NCBI GenBank assembly: GCA_029559915.1
Contig: JAKPZU010000313.1
Span: 1-47,745, forward strand
DNA: 47,745 nt
From: Bacillota bacterium
GTDB taxonomy: Bacteria > Bacillota_I > Bacilli_A > Izemoplasmatales > Hujiaoplasmataceae
Direction of reading: 5' to 3'
A model generated the notes under the pieces. It saw only the letters and a program-made list of their open reading frames with translations. It was not told the DNA's origin and made no database searches. Of this stretch, positions 36,405 to 45,667 are shown piece after piece. The stretch's first letter is position 1. Each line of letters starts with the position of its first letter. The translations under genes were made by a program, and so were the position numbers.

Positions 36405-37775
36405 ATGTTATTCCAAAGAAACGTAAATAAGTTTTTATTGGATTGGAAAAAAAAGGAGAACAGAAAACCCCTTGTTGTGAAAGGCGCAAGGCAGGTAGGC
36501 AAGACCTTTGCAATTAAGGCGTTTGCTGAGAAAGAATTTAAATCCTGCATATACATTAACCTCGATAAATCAGATAATCTTTCGTTGTTTGACAGAATAA
36601 GTCCTATTCAAGAAGTTATTCAGATGGTTGAGCTAAAATATAATCAAAGGGTTACAGCAGGTGACACAATCATCTTTTTTGATGAGATTCAAAATTCGCC
36701 TGTGGCAATGTCTCAACTTCGATATTTTTACGAGGAAATGCCTTCACTGCATATAATTGCCGCCGGTTCTCTGCTGGAAATAAAGATGAAAAGGGAGGGA
36801 TTTTCATTCCCTGTCGGCAGGGTGGAATATTGTTATATGTTTCCAGTCACATTTGATGAATTCCTGACGGCTTTAAATGAAAATGAATTATCAGCTTATA
36901 TCGAAAACATTACAATAAATAGTCAAATACCAGATGGAATCCATGAAATGCTGATGAAAAGGTTTCGTGAATACGTGCTTGTTGGTGGAATGCCGGAAGC
37001 GGTTGCGCAATATTCCATCAGAAAATCATTCCTGGATGTGGATCCTGTCTATGAATCGATTTTGACTGGATTTAAGAACGATGTTTATAAATACGCGAGG
37101 GATGCTAAAACCAAGTATCTTCAATACGTCATTGAACACGCTTCAAGATATGTTGGATTGCCTGTAAAATATGAAAGATTCGGCGGTTCGTCTTTTAAAA
37201 GCCGTGAAATGAGTGATGCATTCGATACACTTGAAAAATCCATGATAATAAACAGGGTTTATCCAGTATCAACAAACAAGATTCCATTGATGCATAATCT
37301 TAAAAAATCCCCTAAGCTTGTTTTTCTTGATGTAGGTCTTATAAATTACCAAATGGGTTTTAGAACTGACATTATGAATGTGGAAGATTTAAATGCTGTA
37401 TTTAATGGTCAAATTAGTGAACAGATAGTCGGGCAAACATTATTAGCATTAAACCATTCAACAAATCAGCGCCTTGCATTCTGGTATAGAGAAAGGAAAG
37501 GTTCGACGTCTGAGATTGATTATCTGATAGTTTATGGTAATAATAAGGTGATACCCCTTGAAGTCAAATCAGGAAAGACAGGGAAATTAAAATCACTGCA
37601 TGTTTTTATGGAAGAAGGTGGAAATGATATTGCAGTCAGGGTGCATTCCGGGAATTTGTGCGTTGATGCTTTGTATACATCAAGTGGAAATGAATTTACA
37701 TTAATTTCTGTTCCTTTTTATTTGCTGCACCGCATTAAAGAACTTCTCGACGGGTATTTTCCTCAAAAAATGTGA
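36405..37775 (+). CDS. AAA ATPase with C-terminal DUF4143
   Basis: The 456-residue protein has the AAA_14/DUF4143 arrangement. Walker A GARQVGKT lies near residue 27, Walker B is IIFFDEIQ, then comes sensor-like IIAAGSLLE and the typical VGRVEYCYMFPVTFDEFL. The C-terminal DUF4143 part has RKGSTSEIDYLIVYGNNKVIPLEVKSG, a nuclease-like (E)xD...ExK arrangement. These ATPases are common accessory genes of unknown function, often single and horizontally moved. It interrupts the pilus region between the pilin and the prepilin peptidases, has its own promoter with probable leaderless start, and shows no functional tie to pili. Confidence 0.9.
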   Translation: MLFQRNVNKFLLDWKKKENRKPLVVKGARQVGKTFAIKAFAEKEFKSCIYINLDKSDNLSLFDRISPIQEVIQMVELKYNQRVTAGDTIIFFDEIQNSPVAMSQLRYFYEEMPSLHIIAAGSLLEIKMKREGFSFPVGRVEYCYMFPVTFDEFLTALNENELSAYIENITINSQIPDGIHEMLMKRFREYVLVGGMPEAVAQYSIRKSFLDVDPVYESILTGFKNDVYKYARDAKTKYLQYVIEHASRYVGLPVKYERFGGSSFKSREMSDAFDTLEKSMIINRVYPVSTNKIPLMHNLKKSPKLVFLDVGLINYQMGFRTDIMNVEDLNAVFNGQISEQIVGQTLLALNHSTNQRLAFWYRERKGSTSEIDYLIVYGNNKVIPLEVKSGKTGKLKSLHVFMEEGGNDIAVRVHSGNLCVDALYTSSGNEFTLISVPFYLLHRIKELLDGYFPQKM

Positions 37776-37818
37776 TGATTATCGTAGAATTATTTTGAAC
37801 AATGGTTTATAAGTTCAA

Positions 37819-38589
37819 ATGGGTTTTATTGTATTTTTATTTGGGGCGATAGTGGGGAGCTTTCTGAATGTGTGTATATATCGGCTTCCACGTGAAAAAT
37901 CGATTATTTTTCCACGTTCATTTTGCCCATCTTGTGAAAAACCCATTAAATTCTATGACAATATCCCAATCATAAGTTATTTGTATCTCATGGGAAAATG
38001 TAGGCACTGCGGTGTGAGATTTTCAGTAAAATATCCAATTGTTGAATTTATTACCGCCTCGTTGTTTACATTACTTTTTTTAACGATTGGATTAACCATT
38101 GAATTGCCCGTGTTGCTTTTTTTTGTTTCTATTCTCATAGTGATATCCTTCATAGACCTCGAGTTTCAGATAATCCCCGATATATTGAGTCTTGGCGGCA
38201 TTGTGGCGGGTTTTCTTTTGTCTTTTGTCAGGACAAATTTCAGCGTGCTCAATTCGGTATACGGTATTTTCTTGGGCGGAGGAATACTCTTTGCAATTGC
38301 CTATGGATACCAACTGTTAAGAAAGAAAGAAGGAATGGGCGGCGGTGATATCAAGCTGCTCGGTATGATAGGTTCATTCTGTGGCATAAAGGGTGTAGTA
38401 TTCAGTCTAATGTTAGGTTCTTTGATTGGAACTATTGTCGGTATTCCTCTGATGTTTATCAAAGGCAAAAAAGAGGGTGTTGGGTATGCGATACCGTTTG
38501 GTCCGTTTCTGTCACTCGGGGCGTTGATTTTTGTTTTTGCCGGGGATAGAATCATATATGAGTTCATTGCTTTTCTGGTGAGAAAATAA
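37819..38589 (+). CDS. pilD: Prepilin peptidase / N-methyltransferase (copy 1)
   Basis: PilD cleaves the leader of type IV prepilins at the inner membrane and N-methylates the new Phe1. The 256-residue protein has the methyltransferase-domain Cys pairs C36/C39 and C61/C64 and the two catalytic aspartates of the GxGD-type peptidase, D113 (IDLEFQIIPD) and D177 (GGGDIKLLG). About eight membrane segments follow the family plan. All key residues are intact, so it should be active. A second, diverged copy follows 138 bases after it. The ATG has no strong ribosome binding site. Confidence 0.94.
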   Translation: MGFIVFLFGAIVGSFLNVCIYRLPREKSIIFPRSFCPSCEKPIKFYDNIPIISYLYLMGKCRHCGVRFSVKYPIVEFITASLFTLLFLTIGLTIELPVLLFFVSILIVISFIDLEFQIIPDILSLGGIVAGFLLSFVRTNFSVLNSVYGIFLGGGILFAIAYGYQLLRKKEGMGGGDIKLLGMIGSFCGIKGVVFSLMLGSLIGTIVGIPLMFIKGKKEGVGYAIPFGPFLSLGALIFVFAGDRIIYEFIAFLVRK

Positions 38590-38733
38590 AGAGAGGTTGT
38601 TGAACCATCAATTATCTAAAGTAGTCGTCATTAACAGATAAAAAGCGTGAGGCAATTGACTAACTCTAATATTTATGCGATAAATTGATTGTTATCACAG
38701 AAATATTTTGATCTATCATGTATAATTATGTCT

Positions 38734-39495
38734 ATGAGTTTTATTGTTTTTATATTAGGGACGATAGTGGGGAGCTTTCTGAATGTATGTATATATCGGC
38801 TTCCACGTGAAAAATCGATTATTTCCCTCCATTATTTTTGCCCATCATGCGAAGGACCTATCGGATTTTATGACAATATACCCATCTTAAGCTATGTTTT
38901 ACTAAAAAGCAGATGCCGAAATTGTAACACAAAAATTTCAATAAGATATCCTACAGTAGAATTTATAACCGCCTTATTGTTTTTGCTTCTTTACAAAAAA
39001 ACGGGTTTGAATATCGAACTGCTTGTTTTGATGCTTTTTGTAGCCGTGTTAATTGTTATATCATTGATTGACTTTGAATTTAAAATAATACCTGATATCT
39101 TGAGTCTTGGGGGTTTGGTCATCGGGTTTATGCTATCGTTTATCAGACCATTTTTTGGGTTCCTTGATTCATTATATGGAATTTTGCTTGGAGGCGGTGT
39201 TCTTTTTGCAATTGCATATCTTTATCAACTGTGTGCCAAAAGAGAAGGCTTAGGCGGTGGTGATATAAAACTTCTTGGAATGATAGGTTCTTTTATAGGT
39301 ATCAAGGGTGTTTTGTTTAGTCTGATATCGGGTTCTTTGGTGGGTACGATAGTTGGAATTCCACTGATGTTAATAAAAGGCCAAGACACAAAATATGGTA
39401 TTCCCTTTGGGCCCTTTCTATCCTTCGGAGCTATTGTGTACATATTTTATGGTAATATGTTTATAATAATGCTTTTAAACCTTTTAAGGAAATGA
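38734..39495 (+). CDS. Prepilin peptidase / N-methyltransferase (copy 2)
   Basis: From ATG 38734 (an ATG two codons earlier is equally possible) the protein has 253 residues collinear with copy 1. It keeps the Cys pairs (CPSC, CRNC), the Asp in IDFEFKIIPD and GGGDIKLLG, so it should be active. Overall the two proteins differ at many positions, but 63 bases near the 5' ends are almost identical (37847-37909 and 38762-38824, one mismatch), pointing to local gene conversion. One copy may serve the major pilin and the other the minor pilins downstream. The open frame before the ATG lacks start signals. Confidence 0.92.
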   Translation: MSFIVFILGTIVGSFLNVCIYRLPREKSIISLHYFCPSCEGPIGFYDNIPILSYVLLKSRCRNCNTKISIRYPTVEFITALLFLLLYKKTGLNIELLVLMLFVAVLIVISLIDFEFKIIPDILSLGGLVIGFMLSFIRPFFGFLDSLYGILLGGGVLFAIAYLYQLCAKREGLGGGDIKLLGMIGSFIGIKGVLFSLISGSLVGTIVGIPLMLIKGQDTKYGIPFGPFLSFGAIVYIFYGNMFIIMLLNLLRK

Positions 39496-39512
39496 GGAGG
39501 TGTCGGATTTTT

Positions 39513-39830
39513 ATGAACAAAACAAGCCTAAATACAAAATCTTTTTTAATATTTTTCATTGTGCTTCTCGTATCTCTTTTCTTTATAAAACCGTCAATCT
39601 CACAGGAAAATCTAACGTTAACAGGCATTATTAGATCTGTTGATGCCATATCAGGCATCGTTAGGATCCAGGTAACAACTGAAAAATGTCAGGGTTTGTG
39701 GAATTTCAGGATGCCAGACTACGCAAAGGAAGACCTCAATAAATCCATGATAGGCCGCAGGGTACAGTTTGCTATAAATAGTTCTGTTTGCGATCCAAGA
39801 AACATTTATACCATAATGCTTGAGAGGTAA
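39513..39830 (+). CDS. Small exported protein of unknown function
   Basis: The 105-residue product starts at ATG 39513, after AGGAGG at 39495-39500 (12-base spacing, somewhat long) and GGA nearer. It has a hydrophobic signal segment (about 10-28) ending near PSISQ, then a compact beta-rich domain: LTLTGIIRSVDAISGIVRIQVTT and RRVQFAINSSVCDPRNIYTIMLER with two Cys that may form a disulfide. I do not recognise the family. It lies 17 bases after pilD copy 2 and two bases before pilY1, so it is probably a periplasmic part of the pilus operon. Confidence 0.72.
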   Translation: MNKTSLNTKSFLIFFIVLLVSLFFIKPSISQENLTLTGIIRSVDAISGIVRIQVTTEKCQGLWNFRMPDYAKEDLNKSMIGRRVQFAINSSVCDPRNIYTIMLER

Positions 39831-39832
39831 AA

Positions 39833-42800
39833 ATGAGAGGCATTGTTTTTTCAATTTTTATTTTCTTTTATTTTCTGTTTTGTATTCCATTCTCTTTTGC
39901 GCAGAGCATGGCAGACTACTGTCAGATGCCTTCTTCGATTGGAACCCCGGTTGATCCTAATCTTCTTTTGCTTGTTGATACGAGCGGAAGCATGGGCTTT
40001 TGTGCTTATTCATCAGTTACAAGTGGTAGTTCATGCGATAATTCGACATATGATTCTACAAAAAACTATGAGGGTTATTTCGAACCTACAAAATATTATA
40101 AACCCGTTAAGCCTACCAACGAGACACTTGCATGCGATCCTGCTACAGAGACATGCTTGTGGGTTGAGACAATCCCTTCTGGTTCTCCCTGCACAAGTAC
40201 ATGCACAAGCTGGACATGTGTAAGCAGCACATTTGGTTATGATCAGTGTGATCCTAAGGGTACACACGGATGTACTAGAACAAAATATGCTTGTTGTAAA
40301 ACTTGGACATTATCCGGAGATTGCAATATCAGCACTGGAAACTATCTAAATTATAAATACATGAGAAGGGTCGATGTCCTAAGGTGGGCGCTGACAGGAG
40401 GTAAGCCAAAAAGCTGCAAAAACACAATTCAGACTTGTGACCCAGAAGTCTATCCCAATACCCAATTATCATGCGATAGTTCGGGCTGTATCCTTCTTGG
40501 AACAGACGGCCTTACTATGGTTAGGGTTCCGTGGGAAAGGATTACTGGTAGCCAAGGCGGGCTCTTGTTTCAACTGAAAGATCTTTCTCCAAAACCATTT
40601 ATAGGCGCTATGTTTTTTGATACGAATGGCGTTAATAGAGCCGTATATATAGGTGACTTTACAACATCGGCGAGCTTTGATAGTGTAAAACCATACAAAA
40701 ATGTAATAACAGCTTTAAATTATGAAGCGCCTGGAGGTTCAACCCCTACCGCACCTGCCATGTGGGATGCATTAAATTATCTTTCCCAGGATACACCGAA
40801 ATATGGCGGACCCCAACCTCAGACAGATTCTGGATCTAAATGGAAAAATCCAATGTACAGATGTTTTGATAAAGATAACGACGGAAACTGTCAGAGTAAT
40901 GAATTTGAACTTGTCCCATGTGCAAAAAACTTTGTGATCCTTATGACGGATGGGCAATGGAATAGAGGGGGGTACCCGGTAAGCTCATACTGCAAGATTG
41001 ATAATGACATAGAGGCAGAATCACCTGACCCGGTTATTCCTGCCTACTGGATGCACAAAAAAGGATATACCAACAAGGTATCAGGGGTTAGCAGCTATGT
41101 GGAGTCTGTCTATACAATGGGTTTATGGCTCGGGGGAACAGGGGAGCGCTCCCTGAAGAATGTAGCAATGTACGGAGGTTTTGACAGGACAAACATGTGG
41201 CCAGGAGGGACGAGCGGGTACCCATCGTCTTCATGTGGTCCTGTAGAAGACTGTTGTACTTCATCTAACTGCGGAAAGGGTAGCCCATGTACAAATCTTC
41301 CGGCATCCCATTCTAGCTGGGACAAGGATGGCAATGGTATTCCTGATACATTTTTCAAGGCAGACGATGCAACTGAGATAAAAGAAAAGATAGCGAGCGT
41401 TATCCTTGACATTTTACGTAATATATCGAGTGGCAGCGCAGTCTCGATACTTGCGTCCAGCGAAGGAAGTGGGGCAAACCTATTGCAAGCGGTTTATTTT
41501 CCAAAAAAATCTTTTGGTGCAACAGAGATAGATTGGATTGGCAAGATGCATAACCTATGGTATTATGTCGACCCATATTTACAAAACAGCAATATAAGAG
41601 AAGATACAACTGTTGATAAGATATTGAATCTCACCAACGACTATATAGTTAACTTTTATTTTGATACCACAGCAAATGAGGTATTGGTCAAAAGATATTC
41701 AGACTCAGATGGTGATGGATCACCGGACCCGGACGGCTTAGTGGATACCGTTAATATTGAAAATGTGAAAACCCTATGGGAGGCCGGTAATGTGTTGTGG
41801 TCGAGGAACCTTTCCACAACGCCAAGAACAATCTACACGCAACTTAGTAATAATTTAACTGATTTTTCTGTTAGTAACGCATCTGCGTTGCAGTCATATC
41901 TTCAGGCGGCAAACAAAACTGAGGCAGAGGACTTAATAAAATACATTCACGGTATCGATAAGAGCGATTACAGAAACAGGACTGTTACGATCAGCGGGAC
42001 AACAGCAACCTGGAAGTTGGGCGCTATCATAAATTCAACGCCAAGGATCCAGTCTTTCTCCCCTATAAACACCTATCATATGGGGATACCCAATGGTTAT
42101 AGTGATACAACTTATTACGATTTTGTAAATCAGGATAGTTATAAAAATAGGGGCATGGCATACGTGGGAGCAAATGACGGTATGCTTCACGCCTTTTATT
42201 TAGGCGATCTAAAACAGACATGGTCTGGCAGAGGTACGAATGAGAAGGGCAAATTAGAGGGAACTGATCTTGGAAAAGAAAAATGGGCATTTATTCCAAA
42301 AAACGCCTTGCCATACCTAAAATATCTTACAGAGGATAATTATTGTCATATATATTATGTTGATTCTTCTCCATTTCTAATAGATGCAAGCATAAATGGA
42401 GATGCTGATGATACCAAGACGGTGAATAGTTGGAAGACAATCCTAATTGGGGGTATGGGACTCGGCGGTGCCTGTAGAGAACCTAGCAGTTCATGCACAA
42501 ACTGTGTGAAAACACCAATGAGTGGCTTAGGATTTTCATCTTATTTTGCCATTGATGTTACAGACCCGGAAAACCCTGTCCTTTTGTGGGAGTTTTCTCA
42601 TTCTGAACTGGGCATGTCTACATCAGGACCGGCATTTATAAGACAAGGGGACTCTACAAAAAATGGTAAATGGTTTGTTGTTTTTGCGTCTGGGCCAACC
42701 GGACCAATAAATAATATATATCGTCAGTTTCTTGGAAGGTCAGATCAACTATTGAGGCTCTTTGTCCTCGATTTAAAGACAGGAACACTTCTCAGGAAAA

Positions 42801-43702
42801 TAGATACAGACAAATCTGATGCATTTGGGGGCTCTATATTCAATACATCCTTGGATGTAGATAAATCAAATGTGGGTTCTTCAGGTTTCTATAAAGACAA
42901 TGTAGCATATGTAGGGTATACGAAATGTGCAGATTCGCCTTGTACATCGAGTTCAACCTGGACAAAAGGCGGTGTTTTAAGACTTATAACAAAAGAGAGT
43001 GATAATCCAAATAATTGGGTTGTAAACTCTGTTATAGAAGATATAGGTCCAGTTACATCAGCAATAGCAAAATTACAGGATAGAAATAGCGGCAAACTCT
43101 GGTTGTATTTTGGAACAGGCCGATATTTCTATAAAATGGGAACAAATATCGATGACCCTGGAAGTACGTCTGATACGAGCACGATAAGGCGTTTATTTGG
43201 TCTCAGTGAACCGTGCTACCTATCGTCAAACACCTTTGATACGTCCTGTACATCATCTATAACGGAATCTAATTTAAAAAATCAGACCACAAGCCCTTCA
43301 GCTTCACTTGATTCAATATATTCTGGCTGGTATATAAATCTTGACCCCCCAGATTCTGTAAACCTTCAAGAGAGGGTTATAACTGACCCCCTTGCTGTAT
43401 TCAGTGGCGCTGTATTTTTTACTACCTTTCAGCCTTCGGCAGACATATGTGCAGTTGGTGGTAACACATATATATGGGCGGTAGATTACAAAACCGGTGG
43501 TGGTGCAACAGGTTTATTAGGTAAGGCTTTACTTCAGGTTTCAACAGGTGAGATAAAGGAGTTGGGACTAAGCTCAGCATTTTCAGAAAAAGGTAGCAGA
43601 AGGACTGCATCAATTTCAGGTATGCCGCCGAGAGGGCAAGGGTTATCAGTTGTGATTGGTCCAAGGCCAATGAAAAAGATATTACACATAAAAGAAAAAT
43701 GA
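39833..43702 (+). CDS. pilY1: PilY1-type pilus tip adhesin / assembly protein
   Basis: The 1289-residue protein has a signal peptide (1-24) and a von Willebrand A-like domain with the MIDAS core D49-T-S51-G-S53. The C-terminal PilY1 beta-propeller region begins around residue 755 with RIQSFSP, AYVGANDGMLHAFY and GGMGLGGACR. EF-hand-like Asp-rich loops lie near 345-358, 495-505 and 622-637, suggesting calcium control. Residues 101-164 hold ten Cys, an unusual insert in the vWA region. PilY1 promotes pilus extension with the minor pilins and acts in adhesion and surface sensing. The start follows GAGAGGT two bases after the upstream gene, and the stop overlaps fimT by four bases. Confidence 0.9.
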   Translation: MRGIVFSIFIFFYFLFCIPFSFAQSMADYCQMPSSIGTPVDPNLLLLVDTSGSMGFCAYSSVTSGSSCDNSTYDSTKNYEGYFEPTKYYKPVKPTNETLACDPATETCLWVETIPSGSPCTSTCTSWTCVSSTFGYDQCDPKGTHGCTRTKYACCKTWTLSGDCNISTGNYLNYKYMRRVDVLRWALTGGKPKSCKNTIQTCDPEVYPNTQLSCDSSGCILLGTDGLTMVRVPWERITGSQGGLLFQLKDLSPKPFIGAMFFDTNGVNRAVYIGDFTTSASFDSVKPYKNVITALNYEAPGGSTPTAPAMWDALNYLSQDTPKYGGPQPQTDSGSKWKNPMYRCFDKDNDGNCQSNEFELVPCAKNFVILMTDGQWNRGGYPVSSYCKIDNDIEAESPDPVIPAYWMHKKGYTNKVSGVSSYVESVYTMGLWLGGTGERSLKNVAMYGGFDRTNMWPGGTSGYPSSSCGPVEDCCTSSNCGKGSPCTNLPASHSSWDKDGNGIPDTFFKADDATEIKEKIASVILDILRNISSGSAVSILASSEGSGANLLQAVYFPKKSFGATEIDWIGKMHNLWYYVDPYLQNSNIREDTTVDKILNLTNDYIVNFYFDTTANEVLVKRYSDSDGDGSPDPDGLVDTVNIENVKTLWEAGNVLWSRNLSTTPRTIYTQLSNNLTDFSVSNASALQSYLQAANKTEAEDLIKYIHGIDKSDYRNRTVTISGTTATWKLGAIINSTPRIQSFSPINTYHMGIPNGYSDTTYYDFVNQDSYKNRGMAYVGANDGMLHAFYLGDLKQTWSGRGTNEKGKLEGTDLGKEKWAFIPKNALPYLKYLTEDNYCHIYYVDSSPFLIDASINGDADDTKTVNSWKTILIGGMGLGGACREPSSSCTNCVKTPMSGLGFSSYFAIDVTDPENPVLLWEFSHSELGMSTSGPAFIRQGDSTKNGKWFVVFASGPTGPINNIYRQFLGRSDQLLRLFVLDLKTGTLLRKIDTDKSDAFGGSIFNTSLDVDKSNVGSSGFYKDNVAYVGYTKCADSPCTSSSTWTKGGVLRLITKESDNPNNWVVNSVIEDIGPVTSAIAKLQDRNSGKLWLYFGTGRYFYKMGTNIDDPGSTSDTSTIRRLFGLSEPCYLSSNTFDTSCTSSITESNLKNQTTSPSASLDSIYSGWYINLDPPDSVNLQERVITDPLAVFSGAVFFTTFQPSADICAVGGNTYIWAVDYKTGGGATGLLGKALLQVSTGEIKELGLSSAFSEKGSRRTASISGMPPRGQGLSVVIGPRPMKKILHIKEK

Positions 43703-44208
43703 AAAAAGATAACGGTTTTACTATTATAGAACTAATGGTTGTTGTTGTAATTGCAGGAATACTTGCAACACTCTCTGTAGCGGGGTACAGGAATTTTGTA
43801 AGTAAATATGAGATAAACAGCCAGACAAGGGAACTGTATTCTGACCTTATGAGTCTTAGAATGATGGCCATGCAAAAAAACAGGATGACGTTCGTACAAT
43901 TGTCAGATAATAGCTATATAGGGTATGAAGATACAGATCCACAACCTGACGGAGATGAAACATTAAATACAGGTTTAGATTCTGTGATTATCCCATCGAA
44001 ATCAGTCAAAAACACATTTTCATATACAGGCGGGGGTTTTATAAATTTTAATTCAAGGGGATTTTCAAATACTACATGCACGATATGTATCTTATCACAG
44101 GTAAACCCTTCATATGACTGTATTAAAGTATCATCTACAAGAGTTACAATCGGAAAAATAAAAAATCAATCATCGGGGTGCACAAGTGCAAATTGTGAAA
44201 CACAATAA
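43699..44208 (+). CDS. fimT: Minor pilin / type II pseudopilin, FimT/GspH-like
   Basis: The 169-residue prepilin-like protein has a short leader (MKKDNG) before FTIIELMVVVVIAGILATLSVAGYRNF, with Gly-1 and Glu5. The soluble domain follows the GspH/FimT plan (TRELYSDLMSLRMMAMQKN, then a C-terminal beta region with Cys near the end). FimT-like minor pilins help initiate the pilus and, in some species, bind DNA for uptake. The ATG overlaps the pilY1 stop by four bases, so translation is coupled, and the end overlaps pilV. It is the first of four minor pilin genes. Confidence 0.85.
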   Translation: MKKDNGFTIIELMVVVVIAGILATLSVAGYRNFVSKYEINSQTRELYSDLMSLRMMAMQKNRMTFVQLSDNSYIGYEDTDPQPDGDETLNTGLDSVIIPSKSVKNTFSYTGGGFINFNSRGFSNTTCTICILSQVNPSYDCIKVSSTRVTIGKIKNQSSGCTSANCETQ

Positions 44209-44569
44209 CAAGGCGTTTACCCTTGTGGAGATGCTTGTAGCTATTACCATTCTAACCATAGGCATGCTCGCCGCCCTCGAAGGCCTTGTGTTGTATATGC
44301 AACAAAACCTTAATAGTCTTTCTCGAGATGAATCTGTGAGGATTGCCGAACAGAAGATGAACGAGTTGAGGAATTTGTCATACACATCCATCACATCTGG
44401 AAGTTCAACCATTAAAAGAAAGATAAAAAGATTCGAAAAGAATTTTACTGTATCTTGGACTGTTACAAATCTATCAAGCAATAGCGTCTCTATAGAAGTT
44501 ACTGTGAAGTGGACGATCTTGAATAAGGAATGGAGTCATGCTGTCAGATCGATTGTGTCAAGAGGCTGA
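44186..44569 (+). CDS. pilV: Minor pilin PilV-like
   Basis: The 127-residue product starts at GTG 44186, six bases after GGGGTG, overlapping fimT by 23 bases; GTG 44195 is an alternative. It has a prepilin N terminus, NNKAFTLVEMLVAITILTIGMLAALEGL, like PilV/PilI proteins. The residue before the cleavage site is Ala rather than the usual Gly. The following VRIAEQKMNELR helix and the WTVTNLSSNSVSIEVTVKW strand pair fit PilV. PilV is part of the initiation complex with FimT/FimU, PilW, PilX and PilY1. Confidence 0.83.
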   Translation: MQIVKHNNKAFTLVEMLVAITILTIGMLAALEGLVLYMQQNLNSLSRDESVRIAEQKMNELRNLSYTSITSGSSTIKRKIKRFEKNFTVSWTVTNLSSNSVSIEVTVKWTILNKEWSHAVRSIVSRG

Positions 44570-44573
44570 TTTT

Positions 44574-45665
44574 ATGGGACATAATAAAAAGGGTTTTACA
44601 TTAATAGAACTCCTTATTGCCATAACCATCCTTGCAATTATTGTTGCTCTGAGTGCTGATACCTTTAGGGTTGTTTTAAAACAAGCAGGACAGGAGGCGG
44701 GAATTGTATCAACTCAGATAGATAATTTGATCGGTCTTAATATGCTTTCCGATGACATAGAACACGCAGGGTATGGTCTTCCCGAAAGTTTCAAATCTGC
44801 AATTAGCTATAGCGAGGCAACTACGTCCCCAGCAAATACATATAATAGTGCACCGTCTAATGTCCCAAAGGCATTTGCAGTTGGTAACAATACTGGTTAC
44901 AACGGCTCTGATTACCTTGTCATAAGATCTACAATGATTGGCACAAATAACGCCTGCACAAAATGGACTTATATTACAAATGAACAAAAACCAGTTCCAA
45001 AGTCATGGGGGGCAACAAACAAAGACTTGAATAATGGAAATAGAGTAATTGTAATAAAGCCTGCCAAAGATATTTATAGCAAAAATGAACTTATAGTTGA
45101 CAGCGATGGAAATTTTTTCACTTCCTTTAGTTCTACGGCGTTTCCTGCAGATTTTTCACCACAGAACCCTTCAGAAAGGTATATTATCTATGGGGTTGAT
45201 GCAAATACAGACCTAAGGATGCCTTTTAATAGGGCCGATTACTATATAAACAGGCCAACATCAGGAATGCCTTCGAGATGTGCACCAAATACTGGTATAT
45301 TATATAAAACTACGATAAATCAGTCTGGTGGAGGGTCAAACTATTTACAAGTTTTTGATTGCGTTGCAGATATGCAAGTTATATTTGGTCTTGATAATAA
45401 TGAGGATGGAGTTCTTGACACGTATTCTGATGATATAACAAGTTTAAGTGCCGTTAACATAAAAAAAAGGGTGAAAGAGGTAAGGGTGTATATTTTGACG
45501 CATGAAGGTAATAAAGATAATGATTATACATATCCTTCAGGAACAATTACTATAGGCGAATTTGATAAGGGGCATGATTTTAATCTAACAAGTACAATAG
45601 GTTCCGGGTGGCAGAACTATAAATGGAAACAACGCATCCTTGTACTAAAACCAAAGGATCTTTAA
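44574..45665 (+). CDS. pilW: Minor pilin PilW-like
   Basis: From ATG 44574 (after AAGAGG; an in-frame ATG at 44538 lies inside pilV without support) the product has 363 residues. The leader MGHNKKG precedes [25 protein letters not shown], with Gly-1 and Glu5. The large C-terminal domain begins LIGLNMLSDDIEHAGYGLPES, the typical PilW phrase, and includes GNNTGYNGSDYLVIRSTM. PilW is the largest minor pilin of the tip complex that starts pilus polymerisation and holds PilY1. The gene is four bases after pilV and two bases before pilX. Confidence 0.88.
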   Translation: MGHNKKGFTLIELLIAITILAIIVALSADTFRVVLKQAGQEAGIVSTQIDNLIGLNMLSDDIEHAGYGLPESFKSAISYSEATTSPANTYNSAPSNVPKAFAVGNNTGYNGSDYLVIRSTMIGTNNACTKWTYITNEQKPVPKSWGATNKDLNNGNRVIVIKPAKDIYSKNELIVDSDGNFFTSFSSTAFPADFSPQNPSERYIIYGVDANTDLRMPFNRADYYINRPTSGMPSRCAPNTGILYKTTINQSGGGSNYLQVFDCVADMQVIFGLDNNEDGVLDTYSDDITSLSAVNIKKRVKEVRVYILTHEGNKDNDYTYPSGTITIGEFDKGHDFNLTSTIGSGWQNYKWKQRILVLKPKDL

Positions 45666-45667
45666 TA

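Noticed and set aside
38721-38726. TATAAT just before the second prepilin peptidase as a leaderless promoter
   Set aside because: No -35 element lies at a suitable distance and the region is AT-rich, so the match may be chance.
43422-43871. 149-codon minus-strand frame across the pilY1/fimT junction
   Set aside because: It is the complement of two well-supported genes and has no independent signals.
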